Positions 18,369 to 26,833 of a DNA stretch of 64,000 bases are shown piece by piece. The DNA comes from Minwuiaceae bacterium (GTDB lineage: Bacteria > Pseudomonadota > Alphaproteobacteria > Minwuiales > Minwuiaceae). Below the pieces are notes generated by a model. It worked only from the letters and a program-made list of their open reading frames with translations. It ran no database searches and was not told where the DNA came from. Within the stretch, counting starts at the first letter, position 1. Every line of letters begins with the position of its first letter. Both the position numbers and the translations under genes were made by a program. The stretch spans positions 124,001 through 188,000 of the forward strand of contig JANQEE010000069.1 of NCBI GenBank assembly GCA_028278525.1. The letters are read 5' to 3'.

Positions 18369-19177
18369 GCGCCGCCCGCTTCCATCGCGCGGTGGAGTTG
18401 TTCGGAGACCGCCCGGCAATGGTCGTTGTAGGTCGGCGAGGTGCGGTAGTCCTCGTGGCGCGGATAGGGAGCGTCCACATCCATCTCGGCGACGACGCGG
18501 CCGGGCCGGGCCGCCATCACCACGATGCGGTTGGAGAGATAGACCGACTCGTAGACCGAGTGGGTGACGAAGATGACCGTCCAGCTCTGGTCTTTCCACA
18601 AATCGAGCAGGTCGTTGTTGAGCTTGAAGCGGGTGATCTCGTCGAGCGCGGCGAACGGTTCGTCCATCAGCAGGACGCGGGGCTTGGTGACGAGCGCGCG
18701 GGCGATCGAGACGCGCATCTTCATGCCGCCGGAAAGCTCGCGCGGGTACGCGTTCTCGAAACCGTTCAGGCCGACCATGGCGACCGCCTCCGCCACTCGG
18801 GGCGCCGCGTCGGCTTTGGAAATGCCGGCGAGGCGAAGCGGCAGATAGACGTTCTTGAAGACCGTGGCCCAAGGCATCAGCGTCGGCTCCTGAAACACGA
18901 AGCCGATTTCCCGGTCGGCGGCCGCGCCGCCGCCGGACCCGTGCCAGTCGATCCGACCGCCGGTGACGTCCCCGAGGCCGGCCATCAGACGCAGCGCCGT
19001 GCTCTTGCCGCAGCCCGAGGGGCCGAGCAGGCTGATGAACTCATGCTCGCCGACGGTGAGGTTCAGGTCCTTCAGCGCGACGGTGCCGTTGGAGAACGTC
19101 TTGTCGACATGGCGGAGCGTGACCAGCGGACGGCCGCCGGCGACGGCATCACCGGAATTTGCAGGTACCTGGAGCAT
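18365..19177 (-). CDS. ABC transporter ATP-binding protein (SsuB/TauB type)
   Basis: A 270-aa ATPase. Walker A GPSGCGKSTALRLMAGL, Q loop IGFVFQEPTLMPWATV, signature RELSGGMKMRVSIARAL, Walker B RVLLMDEPFAALDEITR, H loop FVTHSVYESVYLSNR. The LMPW and THSVYE details are those of the nitrate/sulfonate/taurine group. The ATG at 19177 is preferred to a TTG one codon upstream. It forms the importer with the permease and the NMT1-type binding protein, 52 bases downstream of the latter gene. Confidence 0.93.
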   Translation of the reverse strand: MLQVPANSGDAVAGGRPLVTLRHVDKTFSNGTVALKDLNLTVGEHEFISLLGPSGCGKSTALRLMAGLGDVTGGRIDWHGSGGGAAADREIGFVFQEPTLMPWATVFKNVYLPLRLAGISKADAAPRVAEAVAMVGLNGFENAYPRELSGGMKMRVSIARALVTKPRVLLMDEPFAALDEITRFKLNNDLLDLWKDQSWTVIFVTHSVYESVYLSNRIVVMAARPGRVVAEMDVDAPYPRHEDYRTSPTYNDHCRAVSEQLHRAMEAGGA

Positions 19178-19229
19178 CAAGTCTCGAATGTCGGGCGCAC
19201 CGGCGGCTGCCGCCGGTGCGCCGAACCGT

Positions 19230-20276
19230 TCAGTTGCCCATCAACTTTTTCTTGAGGTCGAGTCCGACCCCCTTGTTGATGAATTGCAGGGTGTAGGCCT
19301 TGCTCATGTCGATGTCGGGTTTGTAGATCTTGGCCTTGACGGCGAAATCGAGAAAGGCCTGCCAGCGCTTATCGGTCATGGCGCCGATGCCGAGCGTTTC
19401 GGTATCGCCGGAATCGACGATGCCGTAGCTCTTCATCGTCGCGATGGAGAAGGCGATCTGCTCCTCGGTCATGTCCGGGTTGTCCTGCTTGATCAGGGCG
19501 TTGCCGGGCGACGGGTCGCCGTAGAGATAACTGTAGTGGCCTTCGATGGTAGCGTCGACGAAGCGCTGTACCAGATCGGGGTTCTCGTTCACCTGCTTCC
19601 AAGACGTCTGGATGGTGGTGGAGTAGGCGTGGAAACCGTTGTCGGCCATCAGATGCACGACCGGCTTGAAGCCGCCGATGGTCTCGATCGCGAACGGCTC
19701 CGACGTCACATAGCCCTGCTGCACGGCGTTCCTGTCGGCCAGGAACGGCGCCGGGTTAAAGGTGTAGGGGCGAATCTGCTCGTCGGTGTAGCCGAATGCC
19801 TGCTTGGCCCACAGCCACCATTGGGTGCGCGCGTCGTTGGAGATCATGATCGGCTTGCCCTTCAGCGCCGCCATGGTGTCATGGCCGACGCCGGGATGAG
19901 CGATCAGGACCTGCGGATCCTTCTGGAAGATCGCGGCGACAGCGACCATCGGGATGCTGTTATCGACGAAATTGAGCGCCTCGAAATTGCTGGCGCCCAT
20001 GGAGAAGTCGATCTTGCCGGCGGCCAGAAGCTGCGCGTGGTTGACCTGCGGCCCGCCCGGACGAATGGTGACGTCCAATCCGTGTTTCTTGTAGATGCCG
20101 GTAGCGACGGCCTGGTAGTAACCGCCGTGTTCCGCCTGGGCCTTCCAGTTGGTGCCGAAGGTGACCTTGTCGAGCGCCTGGGCCGGGCCGGCGCCGAGCG
20201 CCAAGACGGTGGCCGCGGCGAACGCGCCACCGAGTACCGCGCGGCGCGGCAGCGCCGGGTTGAAGAATGATGTCAC
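19230..20276 (-). CDS. ABC transporter substrate-binding protein (NMT1/SsuA-like)
   Basis: A 348-aa periplasmic binding protein. Start is GTG with GGAGG about 6 bases upstream. The leader MTSFFNPALPRRAVLGG followed by a hydrophobic Ala-rich stretch ending AQALDK is an export signal. Mature part: VTFGTNWKAQAEHGGYYQA, then KHGLDVTIRPGGPQVNHAQLL, LLAAGKIDFSMGAS. W-x-x-x-x-E-x-G-G-x-Y-x-A is the pattern of THI5/ThiY and SsuA-like proteins that bind pyrimidine or heterocyclic ligands, which fits the cytosine-deaminase-like gene of the operon. Ligand identity is not determinable here. Confidence 0.88.
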   Translation of the reverse strand: MTSFFNPALPRRAVLGGAFAAATVLALGAGPAQALDKVTFGTNWKAQAEHGGYYQAVATGIYKKHGLDVTIRPGGPQVNHAQLLAAGKIDFSMGASNFEALNFVDNSIPMVAVAAIFQKDPQVLIAHPGVGHDTMAALKGKPIMISNDARTQWWLWAKQAFGYTDEQIRPYTFNPAPFLADRNAVQQGYVTSEPFAIETIGGFKPVVHLMADNGFHAYSTTIQTSWKQVNENPDLVQRFVDATIEGHYSYLYGDPSPGNALIKQDNPDMTEEQIAFSIATMKSYGIVDSGDTETLGIGAMTDKRWQAFLDFAVKAKIYKPDIDMSKAYTLQFINKGVGLDLKKKLMGN

Positions 20277-20435
20277 GAGATGCCTCCATGATTTCTTGCC
20301 GCGTTCCCGCTGCGTACGGCCGCGGATCGGCTTATGCGGTGTTGTATAGCAAACCTTATGCCATCGCGAGTTGGCAAAAAAGGCGGCATTGGCGCCGGTT
20401 ATGGTTAGCGAACGAGCAGGCTGCCCGCATTTCGA

Positions 20436-21242
20436 TCACGCCATACCCTTAAGCAGATCGAGTGGCGCCCGGTCGAATTCCTGCCAGACTTCGACGATTC
20501 GCTGCGCGACGAAATCCACCACCTGACGGCCGCGCTCGGCATCCGCCGCCGCGGCATTGCCGGCCGCGCCGGCCGGATTGAGGTCTTCCGCCTGCCAGGC
20601 AAGCGCCGCCGGGCCGAGCGGCGAGAGGTGGCGGTAGTCGCCCTGCATCTCCTTGGAAAGCGGCGTGAAGTCCCACGCCTTGTCCATCTGCACCAAATCC
20701 GGCCGGAGGTGCAGCATCATCGAGGTCTCGATCTCGCCGCCGTGGATGCCGTGCGCGACCTCGTCCGGGTCGAACAGGCCGTCAGGCAGGCCGAGGCGGT
20801 ACCAGTTGAGCGCCACCACCATCATCTTGTGGCGGACGCGCAGGTCGCGGCCGACGATGTCGACCACCTGAGGCTGGCCGCCGTGACTGTTCAGAATCAT
20901 CAGCTTGCGGATGCCGGCACGGGCGACACTGTCGCCGATCTCCGTCCAGAGCCGGGTCAGGGTCTCGGCGGACAGCGTCAGGGTTCCGGGAAAGGAAATG
21001 TGCTCGTTCGACTTGCCGACCGGCTGGGTCGGCAGGATGGTGACAGGCAGATCGTCCGGGGCGAGTTCCAGCGCCCGGTCGATCAGGCCCTCGGCGATGC
21101 AGGCATCGACATAGACCGGCAGGTGCGGGCCGTGCTGCTCGATCGCGCCGACCGGGAGGACCGCAATAGTGCGCGCGGCGTCCAGCGCGGCGAACTCGGA
21201 CGTGGTCATGTCCTGCCAGCGGCGGCGGGGGTAGCCGGTCAT
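20436..21242 (-). CDS. Creatininase-family metal-dependent amidohydrolase
   Basis: A 268-aa creatininase-fold protein. Metal-site motifs: VLPVGAIEQHGPHLPVYVD (Glu and His ligands), LMILNSHGGQPQVVD, and IHGGEIETSMML with the third Glu ligand. Family members open cyclic amides or act on formamidopyrimidine-type compounds (creatininase, ArfB, MftE). It lies 159 bases upstream of the binding-protein gene on the same strand, so it may be the first gene of the operon or have its own promoter. Together with the deaminase-like enzyme it suggests stepwise opening of a cyclic C-N compound. Confidence 0.88.
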   Translation of the reverse strand: MTGYPRRRWQDMTTSEFAALDAARTIAVLPVGAIEQHGPHLPVYVDACIAEGLIDRALELAPDDLPVTILPTQPVGKSNEHISFPGTLTLSAETLTRLWTEIGDSVARAGIRKLMILNSHGGQPQVVDIVGRDLRVRHKMMVVALNWYRLGLPDGLFDPDEVAHGIHGGEIETSMMLHLRPDLVQMDKAWDFTPLSKEMQGDYRHLSPLGPAALAWQAEDLNPAGAAGNAAAADAERGRQVVDFVAQRIVEVWQEFDRAPLDLLKGMA

Positions 21243-21289
21243 GGGTGGGCACTCCGGCGCCGGGCGTGCCGCGCTTCAAATACTTGTTT

Positions 21290-21388
21290 CCCCTCACCCC
21301 GACCCTCTCCCGGTGGGAGAGGGAGACTTTCGGTGGTGACAGGCACGCTGGAAGCCCTCTCCCTTGGGGAGAGGGTTTGGGTGAGGGG
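21290..21388. repeat. Pair of REP-like palindromic elements, opposite orientation
   Basis: Two copies of CCCTCTCCC-nnn-GGGAGAGGG. Copy 1: arms 21303-21311 and 21315-21323, preceded by CCCCTCACCCCGA. Copy 2: arms 21355-21363 and 21367-21375, followed by TTTGGGTGAGGGG, so it is inverted relative to copy 1. Stems are perfect over 9 bases with 3-base loops. A third copy lies beyond the DUF559 gene at 21762-21795. The element type is common between genes in many proteobacteria. Confidence 0.85.
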
Positions 21389-21409
21389 CTTATTGTTCTT
21401 CAGGCACAT

Positions 21410-21748
21410 TTATTCGTCAGATTGTTCGAGTGCACTGAGGATCACTGTCTGCACTCCTTCGAGGTTCGTCAACACATCGCTGTTCCAGAAGCGGATAACA
21501 CGGTAGCTGCGGGTTTTGAGCCATTCCGTGCGTTCAGCGTCGGCCTGCTTGTTGGTTGTGTGCTGACCGCCGTCGACCTCGACGATCAGTCGTTTAGCCT
21601 CACAATAGAAGTCGGCCACGTAAGGCCCGATAGGGTGTTGCCGGCGGAATTTGTGGCCAGCGAGTTGTCGGTCGCGGAGGGCGTTCCACAGCTTCAACTC
21701 CGCCTCGGTCATTTTGCGGCGGAGATTGCGGGCGGTGGTGACTGACAT
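21410..21748 (-). CDS. DUF559 (Vsr/PD-(D/E)XK-like) protein
   Basis: A 112-aa protein of normal DUF559 length. MTEAELKLWNALRDRQLAGHKFRRQHPIG opens the domain; ADFYCEAKRLIVEVDGGQH holds the predicted nuclease core (Asp, Glu, ExD), and YRVIRFWNSDVLTNLEGV closes it. It is related in fold to very-short-patch-repair endonucleases, but its biological role is not established. It is bracketed by inverted palindromic repeats within 25 bases on each side, and its base composition is less GC-rich than that of its neighbours, suggesting acquisition as a unit. It separates the creatininase gene from the acyl-CoA dehydrogenase gene. Confidence 0.88.
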   Translation of the reverse strand: MSVTTARNLRRKMTEAELKLWNALRDRQLAGHKFRRQHPIGPYVADFYCEAKRLIVEVDGGQHTTNKQADAERTEWLKTRSYRVIRFWNSDVLTNLEGVQTVILSALEQSDE

Positions 21749-21761
21749 CGCCGATTCTCTT

Positions 21762-21795
21762 TCCCCTCACCCAACCCTCTCCCAGTGGGAGAGGG
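21762..21795. repeat. REP-like palindromic element, third copy
   Basis: CCCCTCACCCAA followed by CCCTCTCCC (21775-21783), AGT, GGGAGAGGG (21787-21795). It is oriented opposite to copy 2, so copies 2 and 3 form inverted repeats around the DUF559 gene. Confidence 0.85.
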
Positions 21796-21807
21796 CTTTA
21801 GCGGACC

Positions 21808-23034
21808 CTACTCCGCCGCTTGTTTCGGCGAGGCCTCGCGGGCGGCGAGTTTGGCGTAGCCGTCGCGGGTCTGGGGGAGTTTGCGGTCGAGGATGCGGGT
21901 GGCGACCACAGTGCGGAGGATCTGGGCGGTGCCGCCGCCGATGGTGAACATGCGGGCGTCTCGGGCCAAGCGCTCCATCGGGTTGTTGCGCGAATAGCCG
22001 GCGGCGCCGTAGAGCTGCAGAGCGTTGTTGGTGATCTCGATCGCCGCTTCGGAGGCGAAGATCTTGGCCTGCGCCGCGGCCAGCGCATCCGGGAAGCCGT
22101 TGCCGCCGCTGACCGCCGCCTTGTAGATCAAGGCCTGGGAGGCAGCGAGCTTGGTGCTCATATCCGAGAGCATCCATTGCAGACCCTGGAATTCGCAGAT
22201 CGGCCGGCCGAACTGTTCCCGCGTCTGGCTGTAGCCGAGCGACAGGTCGTAGGCGCCCTGCGCGAGGCCATAAGCGACTGTGCCGGCACCGACGCGCTGC
22301 GCGTTGTAGGCATCCATCAAGTCGGCGAAGCCCTTGCGGAAGCCGCGCGGCGACGGCACGACCATGGCCTCCGGAACTTCCAGGTCTTCGAAGATGATCT
22401 CGGTTTCCGGAATCCCGCGCAGGCCCATTGTCGGCTCCCGCTTGCCGACCTTCAGGCCCTCCGCCTCACCGCGCACGGCGATGAAGCCGCCGATGCCCTG
22501 CTCCTCTCCCGCTTCGTCGAACACGCGGGCGAAGATCAAATGCAGTTTCGAGACGCCGCCGCCGGTAATCCAATGCTTCTTGCCGTTGATAACGTACTTG
22601 TCGCCGCGCTTGTCGGCGCGGGTGGTCATTTCCGTCGCGGCGCTGCCCGCGTCCGGCTCGGTGATGCAGATCGCCGGCTTGTCGCCGGACAGCACCAGAT
22701 CGGCGGCGAGCTTCTTCTGCGCCTCGGTGCCATACGCCATGATCGCCCCGATCGCGCCCATATTGGCCTCGACCGCGATGCGGCCGGTCGGGCCGCAGAC
22801 CTGGGCGAACTGCTCGATCACAAGCACCGCATCCAGGTAGCTGAGGCCGGGCCCGCCATAGTGCGGCGGCACGGTCATGCCGAAAAAGCCGGCTTCCTTC
22901 ATCAGCTTGATGGTGTCCCACGGATACTCCTCGGTACGATCGACCTCGGCGGCGCGGGCGGCGACATGGCCCTGCGCCATATCCCGGGCGCGGCTTTGCA
23001 GGTCGATCTGCTCGGACGTCAGGGTGAATTCCAT
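21808..23034 (-). CDS. Acyl-CoA dehydrogenase family protein lacking the usual catalytic Glu
   Basis: A 408-aa flavoprotein of the acyl-CoA dehydrogenase fold: CITEPDAGSAATEMTTRA (FAD/substrate loop), KHWITGGG, TREQFGRPICEFQGLQWMLSDM and the C-terminal RDARMFTIGGGTAQI. At the position of the medium-chain catalytic Glu (GYxxE) the sequence is GYSRN with Asn350, and at the alternative isovaleryl/long-chain position it is NAQRV with Gln246. The YEGT motif reads GGGT. So it either uses another base, as in cyclohexane-carboxyl-CoA-type enzymes, or is not a simple alpha-beta dehydrogenase. Start ATG at 23034 with GAGG 6 bases upstream. Divergent from the TPR gene. Confidence 0.85.
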   Translation of the reverse strand: MEFTLTSEQIDLQSRARDMAQGHVAARAAEVDRTEEYPWDTIKLMKEAGFFGMTVPPHYGGPGLSYLDAVLVIEQFAQVCGPTGRIAVEANMGAIGAIMAYGTEAQKKLAADLVLSGDKPAICITEPDAGSAATEMTTRADKRGDKYVINGKKHWITGGGVSKLHLIFARVFDEAGEEQGIGGFIAVRGEAEGLKVGKREPTMGLRGIPETEIIFEDLEVPEAMVVPSPRGFRKGFADLMDAYNAQRVGAGTVAYGLAQGAYDLSLGYSQTREQFGRPICEFQGLQWMLSDMSTKLAASQALIYKAAVSGGNGFPDALAAAQAKIFASEAAIEITNNALQLYGAAGYSRNNPMERLARDARMFTIGGGTAQILRTVVATRILDRKLPQTRDGYAKLAAREASPKQAAE

Positions 23035-23179
23035 CATGGGCCTCATAAAGTCGCGGGCGGTGGGCCGACTATGCATCGGCGGCTGAAGCAAAACAAGCGA
23101 GCCTGCCCGGCTTCATCGGGCCGGCCCAATGGGTATAGTTAGTCCGGCGCAACCGTCGAACCAGCGCCGGGAGGACAGC

Positions 23180-24568
23180 ATGCATCAGAACCAGCACGGC
23201 CTGGATTTTACCGCCGCCAGCGCCGATGCCGTCGGCCACTACGACGCCACGGTCTCGGCCTACCTGACCTTTCAAAAAGATACCGGGCTGCACCTGAAGC
23301 AGACATTAACCGCGGACCCGGAAATGCCGATGGCGCAATGCCTGCGCGGTTACTTCTTCCAGCTTTTCTGCAACCCGGCGGTGGCCGGCAAGGCGCAGCA
23401 GTCGCTGGACGCGGCGAAGGCCTCGGCCGAAAAGAATGGTGCGACGCGACGCGAAAAGCTGCACATCGCCGCGCTGGAAGCCTGGTGCAAAGGCGACCTG
23501 ATCGGCGCGACCGACCGCTGGGAGGACATCCTGCTAGAGGCGCCGCGCGACACCCTGGCGCTCAGGCTGGCGCATTTCACCCATTTCTACTTCGGGCGCG
23601 GCGACGCGATGCGCGATTCCGTCGCACGGGCTCTCTATGCCTGGGACGAAGGTCAGCCGGACTATGGCCGCGTGCTGGGCCTTTACGCGTTCGGACTGGA
23701 GGAGAGCGGCGACTATGCCAAGGCGGAAGAGTTCGGGCGCCGGGCCGTGGCCGACAATCCGGCCGATATCTGGTCGGTGCACGCCGTCGCCCATGTCATG
23801 GAAATGCAGGGCCGGCGCAGCGACGGCATCGAGTGGCTGAACGGTCTGGAAAGTTCATGGTCGACCGCGAACAATTTCGCCTATCACGTCTGGTGGCATA
23901 GAAGCCTTTACCATCTGGAACTTCAGCAGTTAGACCGCGTGCTTGAACTGTACGATTCTCGTATCCGCGGCGATCAGGACTCCGACGACTACCTGGATAT
24001 GAGCAACGGCGCGGCGATGCTGTGGCGGCTGGAAGCCAATGGCGTCGATGTCGGCAGCCGTTGGCAGGAATTGGCCGACAAGAGCGAGCGGCGGACCGAG
24101 GACCACCTGCTGGTGTTCGCCGACGCGCATTTCGTGCTGGCGCTGGCGGCGGCCGGCAAGTTCGACGCGGCAGCCCGCATGCTGGAGACGATGCGCGGCG
24201 CGACGGACGATACGACGACGGAAGGGCCAATTTTCGCCGACGTCGGCTTGCCGCTTTGCGAAGCCATTCTGGCGTTGGCGCAAGGCGAGCACGGCAAGGC
24301 TGTCGACCTGATCCTGCCGATCCGTTACGACATCCAGCGGATCGGCGGCAGCCACGCCCAGCGCGACCTGTTCCAGCAGATGCTGATTACGGCCTCGCTG
24401 AAGGCCGGACGGTTCGATCTGGCGCGGGCGTTGCTGTCGGAGCGTACGGCGAGCGAAGCCGCCAGCGCCTGGAGTTGGCAGCGCTATGCCGAGGCGCTGG
24501 CCGCGCTGGACGACACGACCAGCGCGGCAGCGGCGGAGAGCAAGGCGCGAACGTTGCTCGCGGCCTAG
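23180..24568 (+). CDS. TTC38-like tetratricopeptide-repeat protein
   Basis: A 462-aa soluble helical protein. Features of the TTC38 family: [30 protein letters not shown], the helix pair ending [36 protein letters not shown] and [18 protein letters not shown]. It has no signal peptide or membrane segment. TPR folds bind peptides or proteins; the bacterial family has no established role. ATG at 23180 follows GGGAGGAC at 7 bases. The stop TAG shares four bases (CTAG) with the convergent MCP stop. Confidence 0.82.
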   Translation: MHQNQHGLDFTAASADAVGHYDATVSAYLTFQKDTGLHLKQTLTADPEMPMAQCLRGYFFQLFCNPAVAGKAQQSLDAAKASAEKNGATRREKLHIAALEAWCKGDLIGATDRWEDILLEAPRDTLALRLAHFTHFYFGRGDAMRDSVARALYAWDEGQPDYGRVLGLYAFGLEESGDYAKAEEFGRRAVADNPADIWSVHAVAHVMEMQGRRSDGIEWLNGLESSWSTANNFAYHVWWHRSLYHLELQQLDRVLELYDSRIRGDQDSDDYLDMSNGAAMLWRLEANGVDVGSRWQELADKSERRTEDHLLVFADAHFVLALAAAGKFDAAARMLETMRGATDDTTTEGPIFADVGLPLCEAILALAQGEHGKAVDLILPIRYDIQRIGGSHAQRDLFQQMLITASLKAGRFDLARALLSERTASEAASAWSWQRYAEALAALDDTTSAAAAESKARTLLAA

Positions 24569-25872
24569 GCGACGCTGCGGGCCCGGGTCAAGAACTCGCC
24601 GACCTCCGCCTTCATTCTGTCGGCCTGCGTCGCCAACTCGGCGGCAGCCTCAAGCACCTGCTCGGCCGACTCCTTGGTTTCGGTCGCGGCCTCGGTCACC
24701 GATCCGATGTTCTCGGCAACCTGACGGGTGCCGGCGGAGGCCTGTTCGACGTTGGTTGCGATTTCCTTGGTCGCGGCGCCCTGCTGTTCGATCGCCGCCG
24801 CAATCGCGCCGACGGATTCGTCGATGCCCGAAACCGTGTCTCCGATCTCCTGCATCGCCATGTTTGCCTCGTCGGACACGCTTTGCATCGAGCCGATCTG
24901 ATCGGCGATCTCGTCCGTGGCCCGCGCCGTTTGGGTGGACAGTCCTTTGACTTCGGCGGCGACGACGGCGAAGCCCTTGCCGGCCTCGCCGGCCCGCGCC
25001 GCTTCGATGGTCGCGTTCAACGCCAGCAGGTTGGTCTGCTCCGCGATCTCTTCGATCAGCTTGACGACTTCGCCGACCTTTTGCGCGGCGTCGGTCAACC
25101 CCTCGACCTGCGATTTGCTGTTGGCGGATTTCTCGACGGCATTCCGCGCTCTCTCCGTAGAACGGGCCACCTGGCGCGAAATCTCCTGGATCGAGGCAAA
25201 CAACTCCTCCGCAGCCGCGGCAACGACCTGGACATTGCTCGACGCTTTTTCGGAAGCCGCCGCGACCGCCGTCGCCCGGTCGGTCGTGGCCGCGGCGACC
25301 GCCTCCATCGACTGGGCCGAGGATTGCAGTTCGACCGACGCGGAAGCAATCGTTTCAACCACCTGAAAGACGTTCTTCTCGAACGCATCGGCGACGGCAG
25401 CGAATTCGCTCACCTTCGCGGCCGTGGCGTCGGTCGCGGCATTAATCACCTTTGTGCTCTGACCGAAGCTGCCGATCATCCCCCTCTCGACGATACGCCG
25501 AAAATACTTGGTGTCGCTCACGTACTGCATCGATGCCCGGGCTTCGCGGACGAAGGCATCGCTGCGATCGATCATCTCGTTGATCGACCACATCAACTCA
25601 CCGAGACTGCCGGACTCGCGAATGCCGGTGACGCGCGTTTCGAATTCGCCTCGAGCCGCCGCCCGGCAAACAGTTAGGGCACGGGAGATCGATTTTTCGG
25701 TCCGCCACTGCAGATAGATCGCCAGGAGTCCCGCGGTCAACGCCACAGAAACGAAGACGGCAGCGCCGATCGAGAAATCGCCGGTCGCGATCAGGAAGAC
25801 CGCAAGACCAGAGGTCGCCAGCAATACGCAGGCCGATGCGGCCTGCGCCCTAACAAGAGAAAACCCATTCAT
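24565..25872 (-). CDS. Methyl-accepting chemotaxis protein without periplasmic domain (partner of PAS protein)
   Basis: A 435-aa receptor. Two hydrophobic segments near the start (about 8-26 and 33-51) are joined by only a few residues, so there is no periplasmic sensor. Then comes a HAMP-like/linker region ([40 protein letters not shown]), and a signalling hairpin with [20 protein letters not shown] at the tip. This layout is that of Aer-type energy-taxis receptors with the PAS domain missing; the PAS domain is encoded by the gene just upstream, which overlaps this start by 23 bases. Translational coupling is likely. No CheR pentapeptide at the C-terminus. Confidence 0.88.
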   Translation of the reverse strand: MNGFSLVRAQAASACVLLATSGLAVFLIATGDFSIGAAVFVSVALTAGLLAIYLQWRTEKSISRALTVCRAAARGEFETRVTGIRESGSLGELMWSINEMIDRSDAFVREARASMQYVSDTKYFRRIVERGMIGSFGQSTKVINAATDATAAKVSEFAAVADAFEKNVFQVVETIASASVELQSSAQSMEAVAAATTDRATAVAAASEKASSNVQVVAAAAEELFASIQEISRQVARSTERARNAVEKSANSKSQVEGLTDAAQKVGEVVKLIEEIAEQTNLLALNATIEAARAGEAGKGFAVVAAEVKGLSTQTARATDEIADQIGSMQSVSDEANMAMQEIGDTVSGIDESVGAIAAAIEQQGAATKEIATNVEQASAGTRQVAENIGSVTEAATETKESAEQVLEAAAELATQADRMKAEVGEFLTRARSVA

Positions 25873-26374
25873 CGTAGGCGACCCCCTTTTCACTGAGAAT
25901 TTCCGCAAGCATCCGGTCGGACGCGGCCAAGCCCTCTTTGCGATTGCTATGCTCCCGCTCCTTCGCCAGGAGAGCCCGATATAGGGGGACGATCGTCCCT
26001 TCCACGACATCGCGTTCCGGCACCCGGCGGTTCGAGTGATAACCGACGATGTTTCCGGCGTCGTCGAAGCTTGGCGTTACATGGGCGAATACCCAGTAAT
26101 GGTCGCCGTTTTTGCAACGGTTGATTACGTAGGCGAAAATCTCGCGACCGGACTGCACAGTGTCCCACAAAAGCTTGAACACGCAGCGGGGCATCTCCGG
26201 GTGGCGAATCATGCTGTGCGGCTGGCCGAGTAATTCATCCTCGCGGTAACCGGCGATCGACATGAACACCCGGTTCACGTAGGTCATGCGACCCTTGAGA
26301 TCCGTCTTGCTGACAATGATCTCATCGTCCCCGAAGAAGCGTTCGACCCCTGTGGTCGCCGTTTCTCCCCCCAT
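25850..26374 (-). CDS. Aer-like PAS domain protein
   Basis: A 174-aa single-PAS protein. [40 protein letters not shown] and [18 protein letters not shown] match the FAD-binding PAS of Aer, including the HPxMP loop ([20 protein letters not shown]). After the PAS a helix (about 125-170) probably leads to its partner. The ATG at 26374 has AAGGGGGA upstream; a 27-residue extension is less likely. Its end overlaps the start of the MCP gene by 23 bases. It would sense redox state through bound flavin and signal to the MCP; that is inference from family and order. Confidence 0.87.
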   Translation of the reverse strand: MGGETATTGVERFFGDDEIIVSKTDLKGRMTYVNRVFMSIAGYREDELLGQPHSMIRHPEMPRCVFKLLWDTVQSGREIFAYVINRCKNGDHYWVFAHVTPSFDDAGNIVGYHSNRRVPERDVVEGTIVPLYRALLAKEREHSNRKEGLAASDRMLAEILSEKGVAYDEWVFSC

Positions 26375-26833
26375 TTTCGATTTCCCCCTTTCGGTACTTC
26401 GTCGCGCGTAATACGCATAACGATGAGAGCGCCACGCCGTGTCGTTCGGCGGCACATCGGCGCCTCAAAAACACTTCAAATTGTGTTTAGGGGTACAGAA
26501 GTAAAAGAACAGTAAATACGAACTTCTATATTATAATTTCCTGACTTTTTTTAGAATTATATTTCTACAAACACAAAAAGGCCGTTACACGCAAGCATAA
26601 CAGCCATAGCGATAAAAAGTCGTCACGATGTTCGCGAGATCTCTATCCGTATAAGACCAAATCGACTACAGACATAGCACCTGAGGGACGTCCGATTGTT
26701 GACCTAGGTCAATTCGGCAGGGGAATGGCACCGGCATGGGCAGCATGGTGGGCCAGGCGAACGGCGGGGATTTCCCGATCCGACGGCGGCAAGCTATGCT
26801 CTCACAATCGTTGGGCAATCGTGAGCGGGACAG
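26375..26833. other. Intergenic interval (459 bases), divergent promoter region
   Basis: Strikingly AT-rich for this genome between about 26465 and 26600, as expected for promoters of the reverse-strand PAS/MCP pair. It contains the perfect palindrome listed at 26700-26713. No gene is supported. Confidence 0.5.
26700..26713. promoter_or_regulatory. FNR/FixK-type binding site (perfect palindrome)
   Basis: TTGACCTAGGTCAA, a 14-base perfect palindrome of the form TTGAC-N4-GTCAA, fits the FNR/FixK/DNR class consensus (TTGAT-N4-ATCAA) with one base changed in each half. It is 121 bases upstream of the SDR start and about 325 bases upstream of the PAS/MCP pair. An FNR-type regulator is encoded 2 kb away. 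Confidence 0.6.

Noticed and set aside
24022..25677. Forward open frame over the TTC38 3' end and the MCP
   Set aside because: Gly/Arg/Asp-rich antisense translation of the MCP helical hairpin; no signal or domain.
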